Source: Novipirellula artificiosorum (GTDB taxonomy: Bacteria; Planctomycetota; Planctomycetia; Pirellulales; Pirellulaceae). Taken from it: a stretch of DNA of 64,000 nt. The stretch's first letter is position 1. Every line of letters begins with the position of its first letter. The translations under genes were made by a program, and so were the position numbers. Below, one piece after another: positions 46,201 through 53,452 of this stretch. The DNA is taken from assembly GCF_007860135.1 (NCBI RefSeq), contig NZ_SJPV01000002.1, forward strand, positions 909,851 through 973,850, in the 5' to 3' direction. Under the pieces are notes generated by a model, which saw nothing but the letters and a program-made list of their open reading frames with translations, had not been told where the DNA came from and ran no database searches.

Positions 46201-46778
46201 GATTTGTCATCCGTGCCGAGCAGTTGCACTCCGACAAGGTCATCGTACTTTTGATCGCCTGTGAGTTGCTCAACGACCGATTGGGTCGACAGGGCCCAGC
46301 GGGTATCCGCATCGACCACAATCGACCGAATTCGTGACGCTTTACGATTCCGTCTCGGCGGATAGGCGGGAACCGCCACGGCTCCCGCAGCATGACAGGC
46401 AAAAAAACCGATCACGAAATCGAGCCCCGGCGGATAAAGCAACAGCACCCGGTCGCCGCTGCGGATCCGACAGCGGTCTTGAAGGTAGCCCGCCAAGGCG
46501 CGAACCTCGTGCCACAATTCCGCATAGGTGATGCGTTGTTCCGAAGCTTCGACGTCGGTGAACACAAATGCCGATTCGTCTGGCCGCTGCTCGGCCCAAT
46601 ACCCCAAGACCGAGACGTAGTGGTCCCGCGGAGGCGATTGCTTTCCAAAAAACTCAGTGAGGTCCACGAACGTTATTACCGCCTGGAATCGAGGGTCGCT
46701 GTTTGCGAGGTCATCCGCCGCACGCCAAACTCCCGCGCCGGGTGAACCGAAAACCAGCCTCCTAGGATAACGAAGCAT
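43263..46778 (-). CDS. Acyl-AMP ligase / acyl carrier protein / alpha-oxoamine synthase fusion
   Basis: 1171 residues with three modules. Residues about 50-620 are a fatty acyl-AMP ligase (YTSGSTGSPKGV at 215-226, FNGAEPIRAST, YGMAETTL, GDLGFLHQDQLYVSGRLKD). Residues about 645-730 are an acyl carrier domain with Ser688 in DLGLDSLERLE. Residues about 785-1165 are a PLP alpha-oxoamine synthase (YNYLGMSGHP, MVDEAHSFGTMGETGRG, Lys1011 in GTLSKSGASCGGY). In principle the ligase loads a fatty acid on the ACP and the last module condenses it with an amino acid, giving a 3-keto-amine (sphingolipid- or sulfonolipid-like chemistry). ATG 46778; GTG 46667 is an alternative. Confidence 0.88.
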   Translation of the reverse strand: MLRYPRRLVFGSPGAGVWRAADDLANSDPRFQAVITFVDLTEFFGKQSPPRDHYVSVLGYWAEQRPDESAFVFTDVEASEQRITYAELWHEVRALAGYLQDRCRIRSGDRVLLLYPPGLDFVIGFFACHAAGAVAVPAYPPRRNRKASRIRSIVVDADTRWALSTQSVVEQLTGDQKYDDLVGVQLLGTDDKSCRRIDKWRIPKLSCDSLAVLQYTSGSTGSPKGVMLTQGNLIANSKLILQAFEPDNAVCGLSWLPTYHDMGLVGGVLMPMFIGRTNVLMSPMTFLQRPARWLQGISKYGVSISGGPNFAYQLCVDKIAEDELQGVDLSSWEIAFNGAEPIRASTIHAFCERFEASGFRRGAFLPCYGMAETTLLVTGGPAETRPVITPFSGKQLDKKVVEAVEPDSESARSLIGCGRVLPEETVLIVDAETRMPLADDQIGEIWIQSPSVGQGYYQRKDATEQTFFAHTADGQGPFLRTGDLGFLHQDQLYVSGRLKDMIIVRGVNRYPQDIEETVEGASDAVQAGSVAAFAMEYDGREQLVIVAEAVRVRDLDWNAHLQAIRRAVTADHELPPDAVYLIRNSSVPKTSSGKIQRHACLHAVRDGDLKLIAKWVRREEESAAVDDRYLQPMMQAAAATGRATTVRAEDVNELVVEAIKKHIRNVASERALTLDLDTNIVLDLGLDSLERLEIARSLERTFGGRFPEQVLDEIETVGQTAQAIERYLPPGGETRAVAFLNSEDSASSKRMGTLAEDLPAIEPEDDIAQFAEYRRLKTTMQQLEMTGCSNPYFTVHDGIVRDTTVVDGKEYISFASYNYLGMSGHPRVTDAAAKAVRQYGTSVSASRLVSGEKPIHGKLEKAIADWIGVDDSVLMVGGHATNETTIGYLVGAGDLILHDSLAHNSIVQGALLSGARRRPFPHNNFNALDRMLTELRSQYRRVLIVIEGVYSMDGDFANVPEFVTVKRKHRAMLMVDEAHSFGTMGETGRGMAEHYHMDARDVDIWMGTLSKSGASCGGYIAGSCELVELLKYTAPGFVFSVGMPPAQVAAALAAIETLADEPERVRRLHQRSELFLSLCRQAGLDTGDSEGTPVVPVITGNSMVALRLSNRLKADGINVQPILYPAVDESAARLRFFITCEHSEEQIRFTVKRTAEHLAELGFARPTQPAV

Positions 46779-46978
46779 CTTCCCGAGTCACTCTGTCAAT
46801 ATCGGATTCCGGCGAAAACGAAGCCAATTCGGAGGGATTTTTTGAGAGATTCGCCTTGGAGGTTTCAACGGATCTTCCGAGAGGGTGCTTTTTACCCCTT
46901 TGCTCTCGCGTGCAATCACCGAACCAGGACAAATGTCCACTTCCAAGGATGGGGGATCCGCTTTTTCGTCGCCTCGCT

Positions 46979-48751
46979 ATGATGAACAACCATTCGGCCT
47001 TATTTCGATTCGTGCTCTCAGAGGACACCGCTGACGTGACCAACGACATGCCTCAAAACGCTGATGCGACCCTGCCACCCGATGTCGCCGATCCCGACAC
47101 ACCTTCGCACCGCGGTAAATCGCCGACACGCCATCTTTGGCGGGCGGGATGGGGGGCCACCGTGACGCTGGTGCTGATTGGAATGGTGCAAAGCTACGCC
47201 CCGAGCACCGATCACCAAATGGCCAACTTTGCCAGCTTCGCGGTCGGGCTGTTTGGAATCCTGTTCGTCGCCTACCAACTGCATCGTTACCTGTCCGCTC
47301 AGCGCCTCCCACTTCTGGTACCGCTGGTCACGTTGGCGGTTTTGTTGGGACAGCCGGTTTTGTATCGTTTTGATGGGTTCAGCGGCGAGATGCTGCCTCA
47401 GTTTCAACCCCGGTTCTGGGGAGCCGCTCGGTTGGATCGCGCCGCGATGGAAAACGAGTCCGACCTTGCCTTGCTTGCACCGTCCGATATCACGCAATGT
47501 CTCGAACCTTCGCTCGGATTCCTTGGGAACGATCGAACCGGCGTGATTTCCGAACGCCAATTCGCGATTCCGACCGCCGTCGATCAGGTGGAAACCCTGT
47601 GGGACCAAGGGGTCGGTGAAGGCTGGTCCGCGTTTGCCGTGTCGGGCGATCGCGCCGTGACCCTCGAGCAACGTGACGCAAAGGAGTGCGTGACCTGTTA
47701 CCGTTTGGGGGATGGCAAGTTGAACTGGATCGTCGAAAAGGAAACTCGCCACGAAAACCCACTTGGCGGAGTCGGGCCACGTTCAACACCGCAAATCGAG
47801 GCGGACCGAGTTTACGCAAGCGGCGCAACCGGAATGCTCTGGTGCATCGACCTGATGACGGGCAAAACGATTTGGACCGTCGACTTGCTTGACTTGGCCG
47901 GCTGGGACCAGCCGACTTCGGAACAGGCCATTCCATGGGGACGATCCGCGTCCCCGCTGCTCGTCGAGGGGCTCTGCATCGTTCCCTTTGGCGGACCTGC
48001 CGACGCCGGTTCCGAGCTTGCCAAAGCCGGGCGAACGTTGATCGCCTTGGACGCCGAAACCGGCGACATTCGCTGGACGACCGGCGAGGATCAAATCAGC
48101 TATGCCTCTCCGGTGTTGATGACTTTAGCGGGGGAAAAGCAGGTGGTATCGGTTAACGAATCCAATGTCGGTGGATACCGCATCAGCGACGGCACTCGAT
48201 TGTGGTCTTTCGATTGGCCCGGAAATTCCAATGCCGATGCAACGTGCACCTCCGCCATGCCTGCGGGGCCTAACCGGTTCGTGGTCGGCAAAGGTTACTC
48301 CGGCGGCAGCGCCATCGTGGAAATCACGGCCCAAAGTGATGAGCAACAGAGCGATGGACAACGTTCCGCCGACGTGATATGGGCGTCCAACCGTGTCCTC
48401 AAAACGAAATTCACGCACGCTTGCCTCGATGGTGAGACCCTTTACGCCCTCAGCGACGGATCGCTCCAAGCCGTTCGCAGTGAAGACGGGAAACGTCTTT
48501 GGCAGCAACCCCGCAGCGACCGTGCTGGCCAAGGACAAATCCTGTTAGCATCAGACACGATTGTGATGCAAACGGAACCGGGTGAAGTCGTCTTTGTTGA
48601 AGCGGCGCCCACACAATACAACGTGCTTTTTCGGCTGCCTGCGCTCAGCGCAAAGACATGGAACCTGCCGACGCTCGCTGGCCGCCACCTGTTGGTACGG
48701 AACGACCGCGAAGTCATCTGTTTCCTCTTGCCACCGTTGGAAAGGTCGTGA
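46979..48751 (+). CDS. Membrane-anchored PQQ-like beta-propeller protein
   Basis: About 590 residues. A cytoplasmic N-terminus is followed by three membrane spans (WGATVTLVLIGMVQSYA, FASFAVGLFGILFVAYQL, PLLVPLVTLAVLLGQPV) and then a periplasmic propeller of PQQ-like repeats: CYRLGDGKLNWIVEKETR, MLWCIDLMTGKTIWTVDL, LIALDAETGDIRWTTGED, GYRISDGTRLWSF and LQAVRSEDGKRLWQQ. Catalytic residues of PQQ dehydrogenases are not evident. The start is uncertain: ATG 46979, GTG 47036 and ATG 47048 are all in frame and precede the first span. It is divergent from the acyl-AMP ligase fusion, with about 200 bases between. Confidence 0.78.
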   Translation: MMNNHSALFRFVLSEDTADVTNDMPQNADATLPPDVADPDTPSHRGKSPTRHLWRAGWGATVTLVLIGMVQSYAPSTDHQMANFASFAVGLFGILFVAYQLHRYLSAQRLPLLVPLVTLAVLLGQPVLYRFDGFSGEMLPQFQPRFWGAARLDRAAMENESDLALLAPSDITQCLEPSLGFLGNDRTGVISERQFAIPTAVDQVETLWDQGVGEGWSAFAVSGDRAVTLEQRDAKECVTCYRLGDGKLNWIVEKETRHENPLGGVGPRSTPQIEADRVYASGATGMLWCIDLMTGKTIWTVDLLDLAGWDQPTSEQAIPWGRSASPLLVEGLCIVPFGGPADAGSELAKAGRTLIALDAETGDIRWTTGEDQISYASPVLMTLAGEKQVVSVNESNVGGYRISDGTRLWSFDWPGNSNADATCTSAMPAGPNRFVVGKGYSGGSAIVEITAQSDEQQSDGQRSADVIWASNRVLKTKFTHACLDGETLYALSDGSLQAVRSEDGKRLWQQPRSDRAGQGQILLASDTIVMQTEPGEVVFVEAAPTQYNVLFRLPALSAKTWNLPTLAGRHLLVRNDREVICFLLPPLERS

Positions 48752-48794
48752 AAGTTCGTGCTGTCGTCGGAGCAGTGTGCGTGGCAGGTTCTCC

Positions 48795-49370
48795 TCAATC
48801 CTGGGGAGTTCCCAACCAAAACGAGACCGTCGCAACGACATCGTCATGGTCGAGAGCTTCATGGGCTAACAATTCATCCGACAACGCCGCAATGGCCGCC
48901 CAGAACGAATCCGCGGATATCTTTTGGTGCAACACGACCATCACAGACTCTAAAAAGCGAACCTGTTTCAAGGGGGTTGAAAAATAGCGTGCCGATCGTT
49001 GCACCGCTTGATGCCAATCCGATTGCCAAGGTGCGAACGAGGCCGGGTGCAGACGCTCACCGCGATAGACCATTTCGGCAACCGGTCCTGCCAAAATGGT
49101 CATGATTTCACACTGCGTTTGCCAATCGCATGCGGGGTGAACCGCCCCCCAATTGACGATGCAATCGCCAAATCGACGAGGCAAATCGTCATCAATCATG
49201 CTGCCAAGCCGAACCTCATCGATTCGCGCACCGAGCAAATAGCCAACGACCACATGGCCGGCTTCATGGTAGGCCGTTAACGTTTCGTCATCATCCAAAA
49301 TTTCGAATCCTTCTGCTACACTGGTCGGGATCGTTTCAAGCGACGACTTGGAACTCCCCCGCGTTTTCAA
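48795..49370 (-). CDS. Stand-alone M41-like metallopeptidase domain protein
   Basis: 191 residues. It carries the FtsH-type peptidase signature without any AAA+ module: TAYHEAGHVVVGYLLG (HEAGH, 35-39), TILAGPVAEMVYRGE (compare FtsH LAGxxAE) and the third zinc ligand candidate Asp118 in WQSDWHQAVQRS. The start TTG 49370 is preceded at the right distance by aaggagg (49376-49382), deciding it over the open frame that continues upstream on the antisense strand of the dehydrogenase gene. The ATG of that divergent gene is only 27 bases away. Without an unfoldase it may cut small or unfolded substrates, or serve another hydrolase. Confidence 0.78.
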   Translation of the reverse strand: MKTRGSSKSSLETIPTSVAEGFEILDDDETLTAYHEAGHVVVGYLLGARIDEVRLGSMIDDDLPRRFGDCIVNWGAVHPACDWQTQCEIMTILAGPVAEMVYRGERLHPASFAPWQSDWHQAVQRSARYFSTPLKQVRFLESVMVVLHQKISADSFWAAIAALSDELLAHEALDHDDVVATVSFWLGTPQD

Positions 49371-49375
49371 CTCAC

Positions 49376-49382
49376 CCTCCTT
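49376..49382 (-). promoter_or_regulatory. Ribosome-binding site deciding the TTG start of the M41-like gene
   Basis: AAGGAGG on the minus strand, 5 bases before TTG 49370. This is a perfect Shine-Dalgarno match and the only support for a TTG rather than an upstream start. Confidence 0.75.
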
Positions 49383-49397
49383 GCGGACACGATTCCC

Positions 49398-50438
49398 ATG
49401 AAAGCAGCACTTCTGACCGAATACAAGAAGATGCAAGTCACCGAGGTCGAGGAACCGGAGGTCGGCCCCGATGACGTTTTGGTCCAAGTTGAAGCCTGTG
49501 GAATTTGCGGAAGCGACATCCATGGCTACGACGGCAGCACCGGCCGGCGTATCCCGCCGCTGATCATGGGCCACGAAGCGGCTGGCACCGTCGTGTCCAC
49601 GGGGCAGAGCGTAACCGATTTGGCCAGCGGGACGCGAGTCACGTTTGATTCGATGGTCTCCTGCGGCGATTGTGCGTTTTGCCGTCGTGGCGATCAGAAC
49701 CTTTGTGATCACCGCATGGTCTTGGGAGTTTCCTGCGGCGATTTTCGGCGACACGGGGCGTTCGCGGAACGAATCAGTGTCCCACGACGGATTGTCTATG
49801 CCTTGCCGGATGCGTTGCCGTTTGAACATGCGGCACTGATCGAAGCGGTCTCGGTGGCGGTTCATGCTGCCAATGTGACTCGTGTTCAACTGGGGGATAC
49901 CGCGGTGGTGGTCGGCGCCGGGATGATCGGGCTGTTGACGCTGCAAGCGATCCGCGCGGCAGGCGCCTCCACCGTGATCGCCGTCGATCTGAATGACAAA
50001 CGCTTGTCGGTTGCCAAACAACTGGGTGCCGATGTCGTTCTTCGTGCGGACCACGTCGATGTGGCGGAAGAGATTCGCAAACTCAGTGGCGGTCGAGGTG
50101 CCGATATCGCATTGGAAGTGGTCGGGGCGACGGCGACGGTGCAAACGGCGATCGATTCGGTTCGTAAAGGCGGGGTCGTCACCTTGGTCGGAAACCTGTC
50201 TGCAAAAATAGAATTCCCCCTGCAATCCGTGGTCACTCGCGAAATCACGTTGCGAGGAACGTGTGGCTGTAACGGGGAATACCCGCAATGCATTGACTTG
50301 ATGAACCGCGGGATTATCAATGTCGCACCGCTGATCACTCAAAAAATTCCCCTCGCAGAAACGCCGGCTTGGTTCGAACGATTGCATGCGGGGGACGCGG
50401 ACCAGATGAAGGTGGTCGTGCTACCTCAACAGCTTTAG
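49398..50438 (+). CDS. Zinc-containing alcohol dehydrogenase (sorbitol/threonine dehydrogenase-like)
   Basis: 346 residues of the medium-chain dehydrogenase family. The catalytic zinc ligands are in EACGICGSDIHGYDG (Cys) and IMGHEAAGTV (His-Glu). The structural zinc site has SCGDCAFCRRGDQNLC (four Cys). The NAD(P) fold begins DTAVVVGAGMIGLLTLQAI (GxGxxG), followed by VIAVDLNDKRL, whose Asp suggests NAD preference. It oxidises a polyol or secondary alcohol; the substrate cannot be told. The start ATG 49398 faces the M41-like gene with 27 bases between. Its stop lies at the left arm of a perfect 28-bp inverted repeat. Confidence 0.9.
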   Translation: MKAALLTEYKKMQVTEVEEPEVGPDDVLVQVEACGICGSDIHGYDGSTGRRIPPLIMGHEAAGTVVSTGQSVTDLASGTRVTFDSMVSCGDCAFCRRGDQNLCDHRMVLGVSCGDFRRHGAFAERISVPRRIVYALPDALPFEHAALIEAVSVAVHAANVTRVQLGDTAVVVGAGMIGLLTLQAIRAAGASTVIAVDLNDKRLSVAKQLGADVVLRADHVDVAEEIRKLSGGRGADIALEVVGATATVQTAIDSVRKGGVVTLVGNLSAKIEFPLQSVVTREITLRGTCGCNGEYPQCIDLMNRGIINVAPLITQKIPLAETPAWFERLHAGDADQMKVVVLPQQL

Positions 50439-50570
50439 AACCTATCCGAAAAGGGGTCTGACCCTTTGTCGACCGACGTTTCGATTGCTCAAGAACTGGT
50501 TGTTTTCCAATGGAATCGCTACCGATGCGCTCAGACCAAGAGAGGGTCAGACCCCTTTTCGGATAGGTTC
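50438..50570. repeat. Perfect 28-bp inverted repeat with 77-base spacer
   Basis: Arms 50438-50465 and 50543-50570 are exact complements; the core aaggggtctgaccct itself contains a near-palindrome. The left arm starts on the last base of the dehydrogenase stop codon. Repeats with this ggggtctgaccc core are scattered in many bacterial genomes, sometimes with REP-type transposases (recalled, not searched). It may also act as a transcript end. Confidence 0.9.
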
Positions 50571-50738
50571 TTCGGTCCGGTTGCACCGATTATGTGCGAT
50601 GATCCACGCTTGATCGTGCTAGCAAAGCCGGTTCTGCCAGTTTTCCTGGTTGGTCGATTCCGGTGCCGCCGATTAGTCCGATGATGCCGATCGACCGAAT
50701 CGGGACCATGGATCCTCGTACATCGATGTTTCGTAGCC
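50439..50738. other. Intergenic region before the Mla-like operon
   Basis: 300 bases. The first 132 hold the inverted repeat described separately. The remaining 168 should contain the promoter of the permease gene, but no convincing element is visible. Confidence 0.5.
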
Positions 50739-51611
50739 GTGCTGACCGCTCGCGAATTACCGACCTTGTTTCGCTTTCTGTTTGCCGCAGGTCCCGGCCG
50801 GATGACCGAGTTTCTAGGCAATCAGTTCCTCGGGCGATGTGGCACCATCGCGTCCATCTTGGCGATTCTGTGGGCCACCGTCAAATTGGCCCTGCGGCCT
50901 CAATCATGGACACCACCGGTTCGCGGCGTCCTTGCCCGACAATTGCTGTTTACCGGTGTCGATGGCATTGCGGTCGCCTGTCGCTTCGGAGCCGCCGTTG
51001 GAGTGCTGATCATTGTCCAGGCTGCGCTGTGGATTGATGCCTTAGGGGTGACCACCGATATCATCGCCCCCATGTTATGGCGGGCCATCGTTCGAGAGCT
51101 CGCACCGCTGCTGGCATGCATGGTCGTGATTGGTCGCAGCGGCATCGCGATCTCCACCGAACTTGCAACGATGTTGGTCAATGGGGAAATTGAGGTTCTC
51201 GATGCACAGGGAATCGATCCGATGACCGCATTGGTGATGCCTCGCATCATCAGCATGGTCGTCAGCGTGTTTGGTTTGGCCATCATCATCGCCAGCTCGA
51301 TGGTGGTCACAGGCTACGTGATCGGATGGTCGATGGGCGCGATCCATGTTTCGTGGACAACCTTTTTGGATGGAATCATTCGTGAATTCAATTCTCTCGA
51401 TTTGCTCTTCTTCGTTCCTAAAACGGTGATTGCAGCTGCATTTGCCGGAGCCATTTGTTGCATCGATGGGCTCAATGTTCGTGGCAGCATCACGGACGTC
51501 TCGCGTGTTTCGAGTCGCAGCGGCATTCGAGCCCTGACCGCCGTCTTCTTTGTCTCCGCAGTGCTTTCGGTGCTGATCTACGGACGCATCCTCGTTTTCA
51601 AGATTCTTTAG
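50739..51611 (+). CDS. MlaE-family lipid ABC transporter permease
   Basis: 290 residues. The MlaE/DUF140 fold shows in FGAAVGVLIIVQAALWIDALG, VRELAPLLACMVVIGRSGIAISTELATMLVNGEIEVLDAQGIDP (in pieces) and the final hydrophobic VFFVSAVLSVLIYGRILVF. The ELAPLL/GRSG and EI-x-AL/LDAQGIDP blocks are the coupling-helix signature of Mla permeases. It should form the membrane channel for phospholipid transport between inner and outer membranes. The start is GTG 50739 with ATG 50802 as an alternative. It is followed after 12 bases by the degenerate ATPase gene. Confidence 0.9.
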   Translation: MLTARELPTLFRFLFAAGPGRMTEFLGNQFLGRCGTIASILAILWATVKLALRPQSWTPPVRGVLARQLLFTGVDGIAVACRFGAAVGVLIIVQAALWIDALGVTTDIIAPMLWRAIVRELAPLLACMVVIGRSGIAISTELATMLVNGEIEVLDAQGIDPMTALVMPRIISMVVSVFGLAIIIASSMVVTGYVIGWSMGAIHVSWTTFLDGIIREFNSLDLLFFVPKTVIAAAFAGAICCIDGLNVRGSITDVSRVSSRSGIRALTAVFFVSAVLSVLIYGRILVFKIL

Positions 51612-51623
51612 CGAGGGCCTGCG

Positions 51624-52346
51624 ATGAATCCAACCAAAACGACCACCACCGAAAAACCTGAAGTGCTCACCCTGCGAGATGTCACGTTCGCAGGATCGAC
51701 CGACAGCAGTGTTCAATTGGCAGCGGCCAATCTCGTCATTCGCGAAGGCGAATTGGCAATCGTTCGTCTGGATCGTTTTCAGAAAACACGAGACACCGTC
51801 TCGATGATGCAGGGTTTGAGTTCGCCCCTCCGCGGCGAGGTGCTGTTCCACAACAAGGATTGGCGTGGACAAGACTTCGAACGTCACTTTCGTATGCGCA
51901 GCAAGATTGGCCGCGTCTTTGACGATCATGCCTGGATCCAAAACTTGAATGTCGGGAAAAATGTCACACTGGCGAGCGAACATCACGCACTGGCGACCGC
52001 AACGATCTTCGATGAGGTACACGCTTGGCGAAAACGATTTGGCGTCAAGGATGTGTTGCGTCAACGACCGGCGTTCGTCGACGAGTCAATCTTGCAAGTC
52101 TACCAATGGATTCGTGCCCTCATCCTGAAGCCCAAGCTGATGATTCTTGAACGTCCGATGCAATCGGTATCGATGAAACTGCTTCCGAAATTCACCGATG
52201 CGGTCAACGGACTTCGCCGCAGCGGGACCGGGGTTTTGTGGTTCACCGCAAATCCCGCTGACGATGCAGCCCGTCATGATGCTCCCCAGGTAAGCTACAA
52301 GATTGAATCCGGAAAGTTTGTCCCCATCGCCGGAGGAATTGCCTGA
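51624..52346 (+). CDS. Degenerate MlaF-like ABC ATPase (catalytic motifs lost)
   Basis: 240 residues in the position of MlaF. The fold is recognisable (EVLTLRDVTFAG, REGELAIVRL, PLRGEVLFHNKDW, RMRSKIGRVFDDHAWIQNLNVGKNV, ILKPKLMILERPM). Motif by motif, however, the catalytic residues are gone: RLDRFQKTRD (48-57) stands where GxxGxGKST is expected, VDESILQ (152-158) in place of the LSGGQ signature, MILERP (173-178) in place of LLLDEP, and FTANPAD in place of the switch His. The frame is intact, so this is a pseudo-enzyme rather than a pseudogene. It overlaps the MCE gene as TGATG. Confidence 0.82.
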   Translation: MNPTKTTTTEKPEVLTLRDVTFAGSTDSSVQLAAANLVIREGELAIVRLDRFQKTRDTVSMMQGLSSPLRGEVLFHNKDWRGQDFERHFRMRSKIGRVFDDHAWIQNLNVGKNVTLASEHHALATATIFDEVHAWRKRFGVKDVLRQRPAFVDESILQVYQWIRALILKPKLMILERPMQSVSMKLLPKFTDAVNGLRRSGTGVLWFTANPADDAARHDAPQVSYKIESGKFVPIAGGIA

Positions 52347-53452
52347 TGAACGAACCTTATCGATTGCGCTACACCAACCAAATTGTGGGTGCCTTTCTAC
52401 TCATTCTGTTGCTGTTCTTGATCGTCTTGTCGATCCTGCTGCTGCGGGCCAGTGACTATTTTGTTGAACAGGACCACTACTGGATCGAAATCGCACAAGA
52501 GGACATCGACGATTTGCACAAAGGCGCCGACGTGATGATCTTGGGCGAACGAGCGGGCAAGGTTGAAAACATCCGCTATGTGGACGACAGCGATAAGGTT
52601 CGCGTTAACCTTGCGATCGACCCCCAGAAGAGCTCCGAGATTTTTTCGGATTCCATCGTCTTGCTCGAACGCAAGTATGGAATTGGCACTCCGATTCTTG
52701 ACATTCGACGTGCCAAATCGGCCAACGGGGCGATGGTTCCACTGTTGCCTGGGAACCAACTCGCCAACTTCCGCGGTGAAGCCGATCGTATCGACCAAAT
52801 GGCTCACGAAGTCGAATCGGTCAGCGAATCGGTCCGCCGCATCCAACAAAAACTCGATCCAACGCTATCCGGTATCGAACAAGCCGCAGACCGTTTCCGC
52901 GGTTCCCTCGACAATTCCATCGATCCGACATTGTCCCAAACCATGAAAGCTTCCGATTCCTTCTATCAAACCAACGAAGCAATCCGACCCGAGGCACTTG
53001 AAACCTTGCAGACGGTTCGTAAGGCAACCGAGAACCTTGAGTCCCAGGTCGAGAGTTTAACAACGAAGATCGAGTTATTGGTCGAAAACGATATGCGAGA
53101 CACGTTGGTCGATGTGCGGGAATCAACGGATGACATCAGTGCGGCAGCAAGTCGCGTCAATCAAAGCTCGGTCACGGTCACCGAAAGCATTTCCGAAACG
53201 CTTCGTACCCTGCGCGATGCGGCGGAAGAGATTCATCAGCTTGCGACAGAAACACGCGAAGTGGTTCGAATTGTTCGCAAAGAAGCCAATGAGTTGCCTG
53301 GGACAACGCAACGCGTCAACGAGACGGTGAGTGACACGCAGGACCTTGTCGGAGAAGTCCGCAGTCATTGGCTGCTTCGCCGCTACAACACACAACCGAC
53401 ATCCACGCCGCAAGTTTCACCCTCGAGCCTACGCGGGGGGGCGGTACGTTGA
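52346..53452 (+). CDS. MCE-domain (MlaD-like) membrane protein
   Basis: 368 residues. One N-terminal span (QIVGAFLLILLLFLIVLSIL) is followed by an MCE domain (about 35-135): YWIEIAQEDIDDLHKGADVMI, GERAGKVENIRYVD, VLLERKYGIGTPILDI. Then comes a long coiled coil (about 150-345), such as KATENLESQVESLTTKIELL and TVTESISETLRTLRDAAEEI. This is the periplasmic lipid-binding ring of an Mla system with a helical tube. A good ribosome-binding site (ggagga, 52332-52337) precedes ATG 52346. It is coupled to the lipoprotein gene by TTGA overlap at 53449. Confidence 0.88.
   Translation: MNEPYRLRYTNQIVGAFLLILLLFLIVLSILLLRASDYFVEQDHYWIEIAQEDIDDLHKGADVMILGERAGKVENIRYVDDSDKVRVNLAIDPQKSSEIFSDSIVLLERKYGIGTPILDIRRAKSANGAMVPLLPGNQLANFRGEADRIDQMAHEVESVSESVRRIQQKLDPTLSGIEQAADRFRGSLDNSIDPTLSQTMKASDSFYQTNEAIRPEALETLQTVRKATENLESQVESLTTKIELLVENDMRDTLVDVRESTDDISAAASRVNQSSVTVTESISETLRTLRDAAEEIHQLATETREVVRIVRKEANELPGTTQRVNETVSDTQDLVGEVRSHWLLRRYNTQPTSTPQVSPSSLRGGAVR

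Noticed and set aside
49371..50387. Minus-strand extension of the M41-like frame across the dehydrogenase gene
   Set aside because: It is antisense to a clear zinc dehydrogenase with all motifs, and a strong Shine-Dalgarno and TTG at 49370 give a sensible start for the peptidase.
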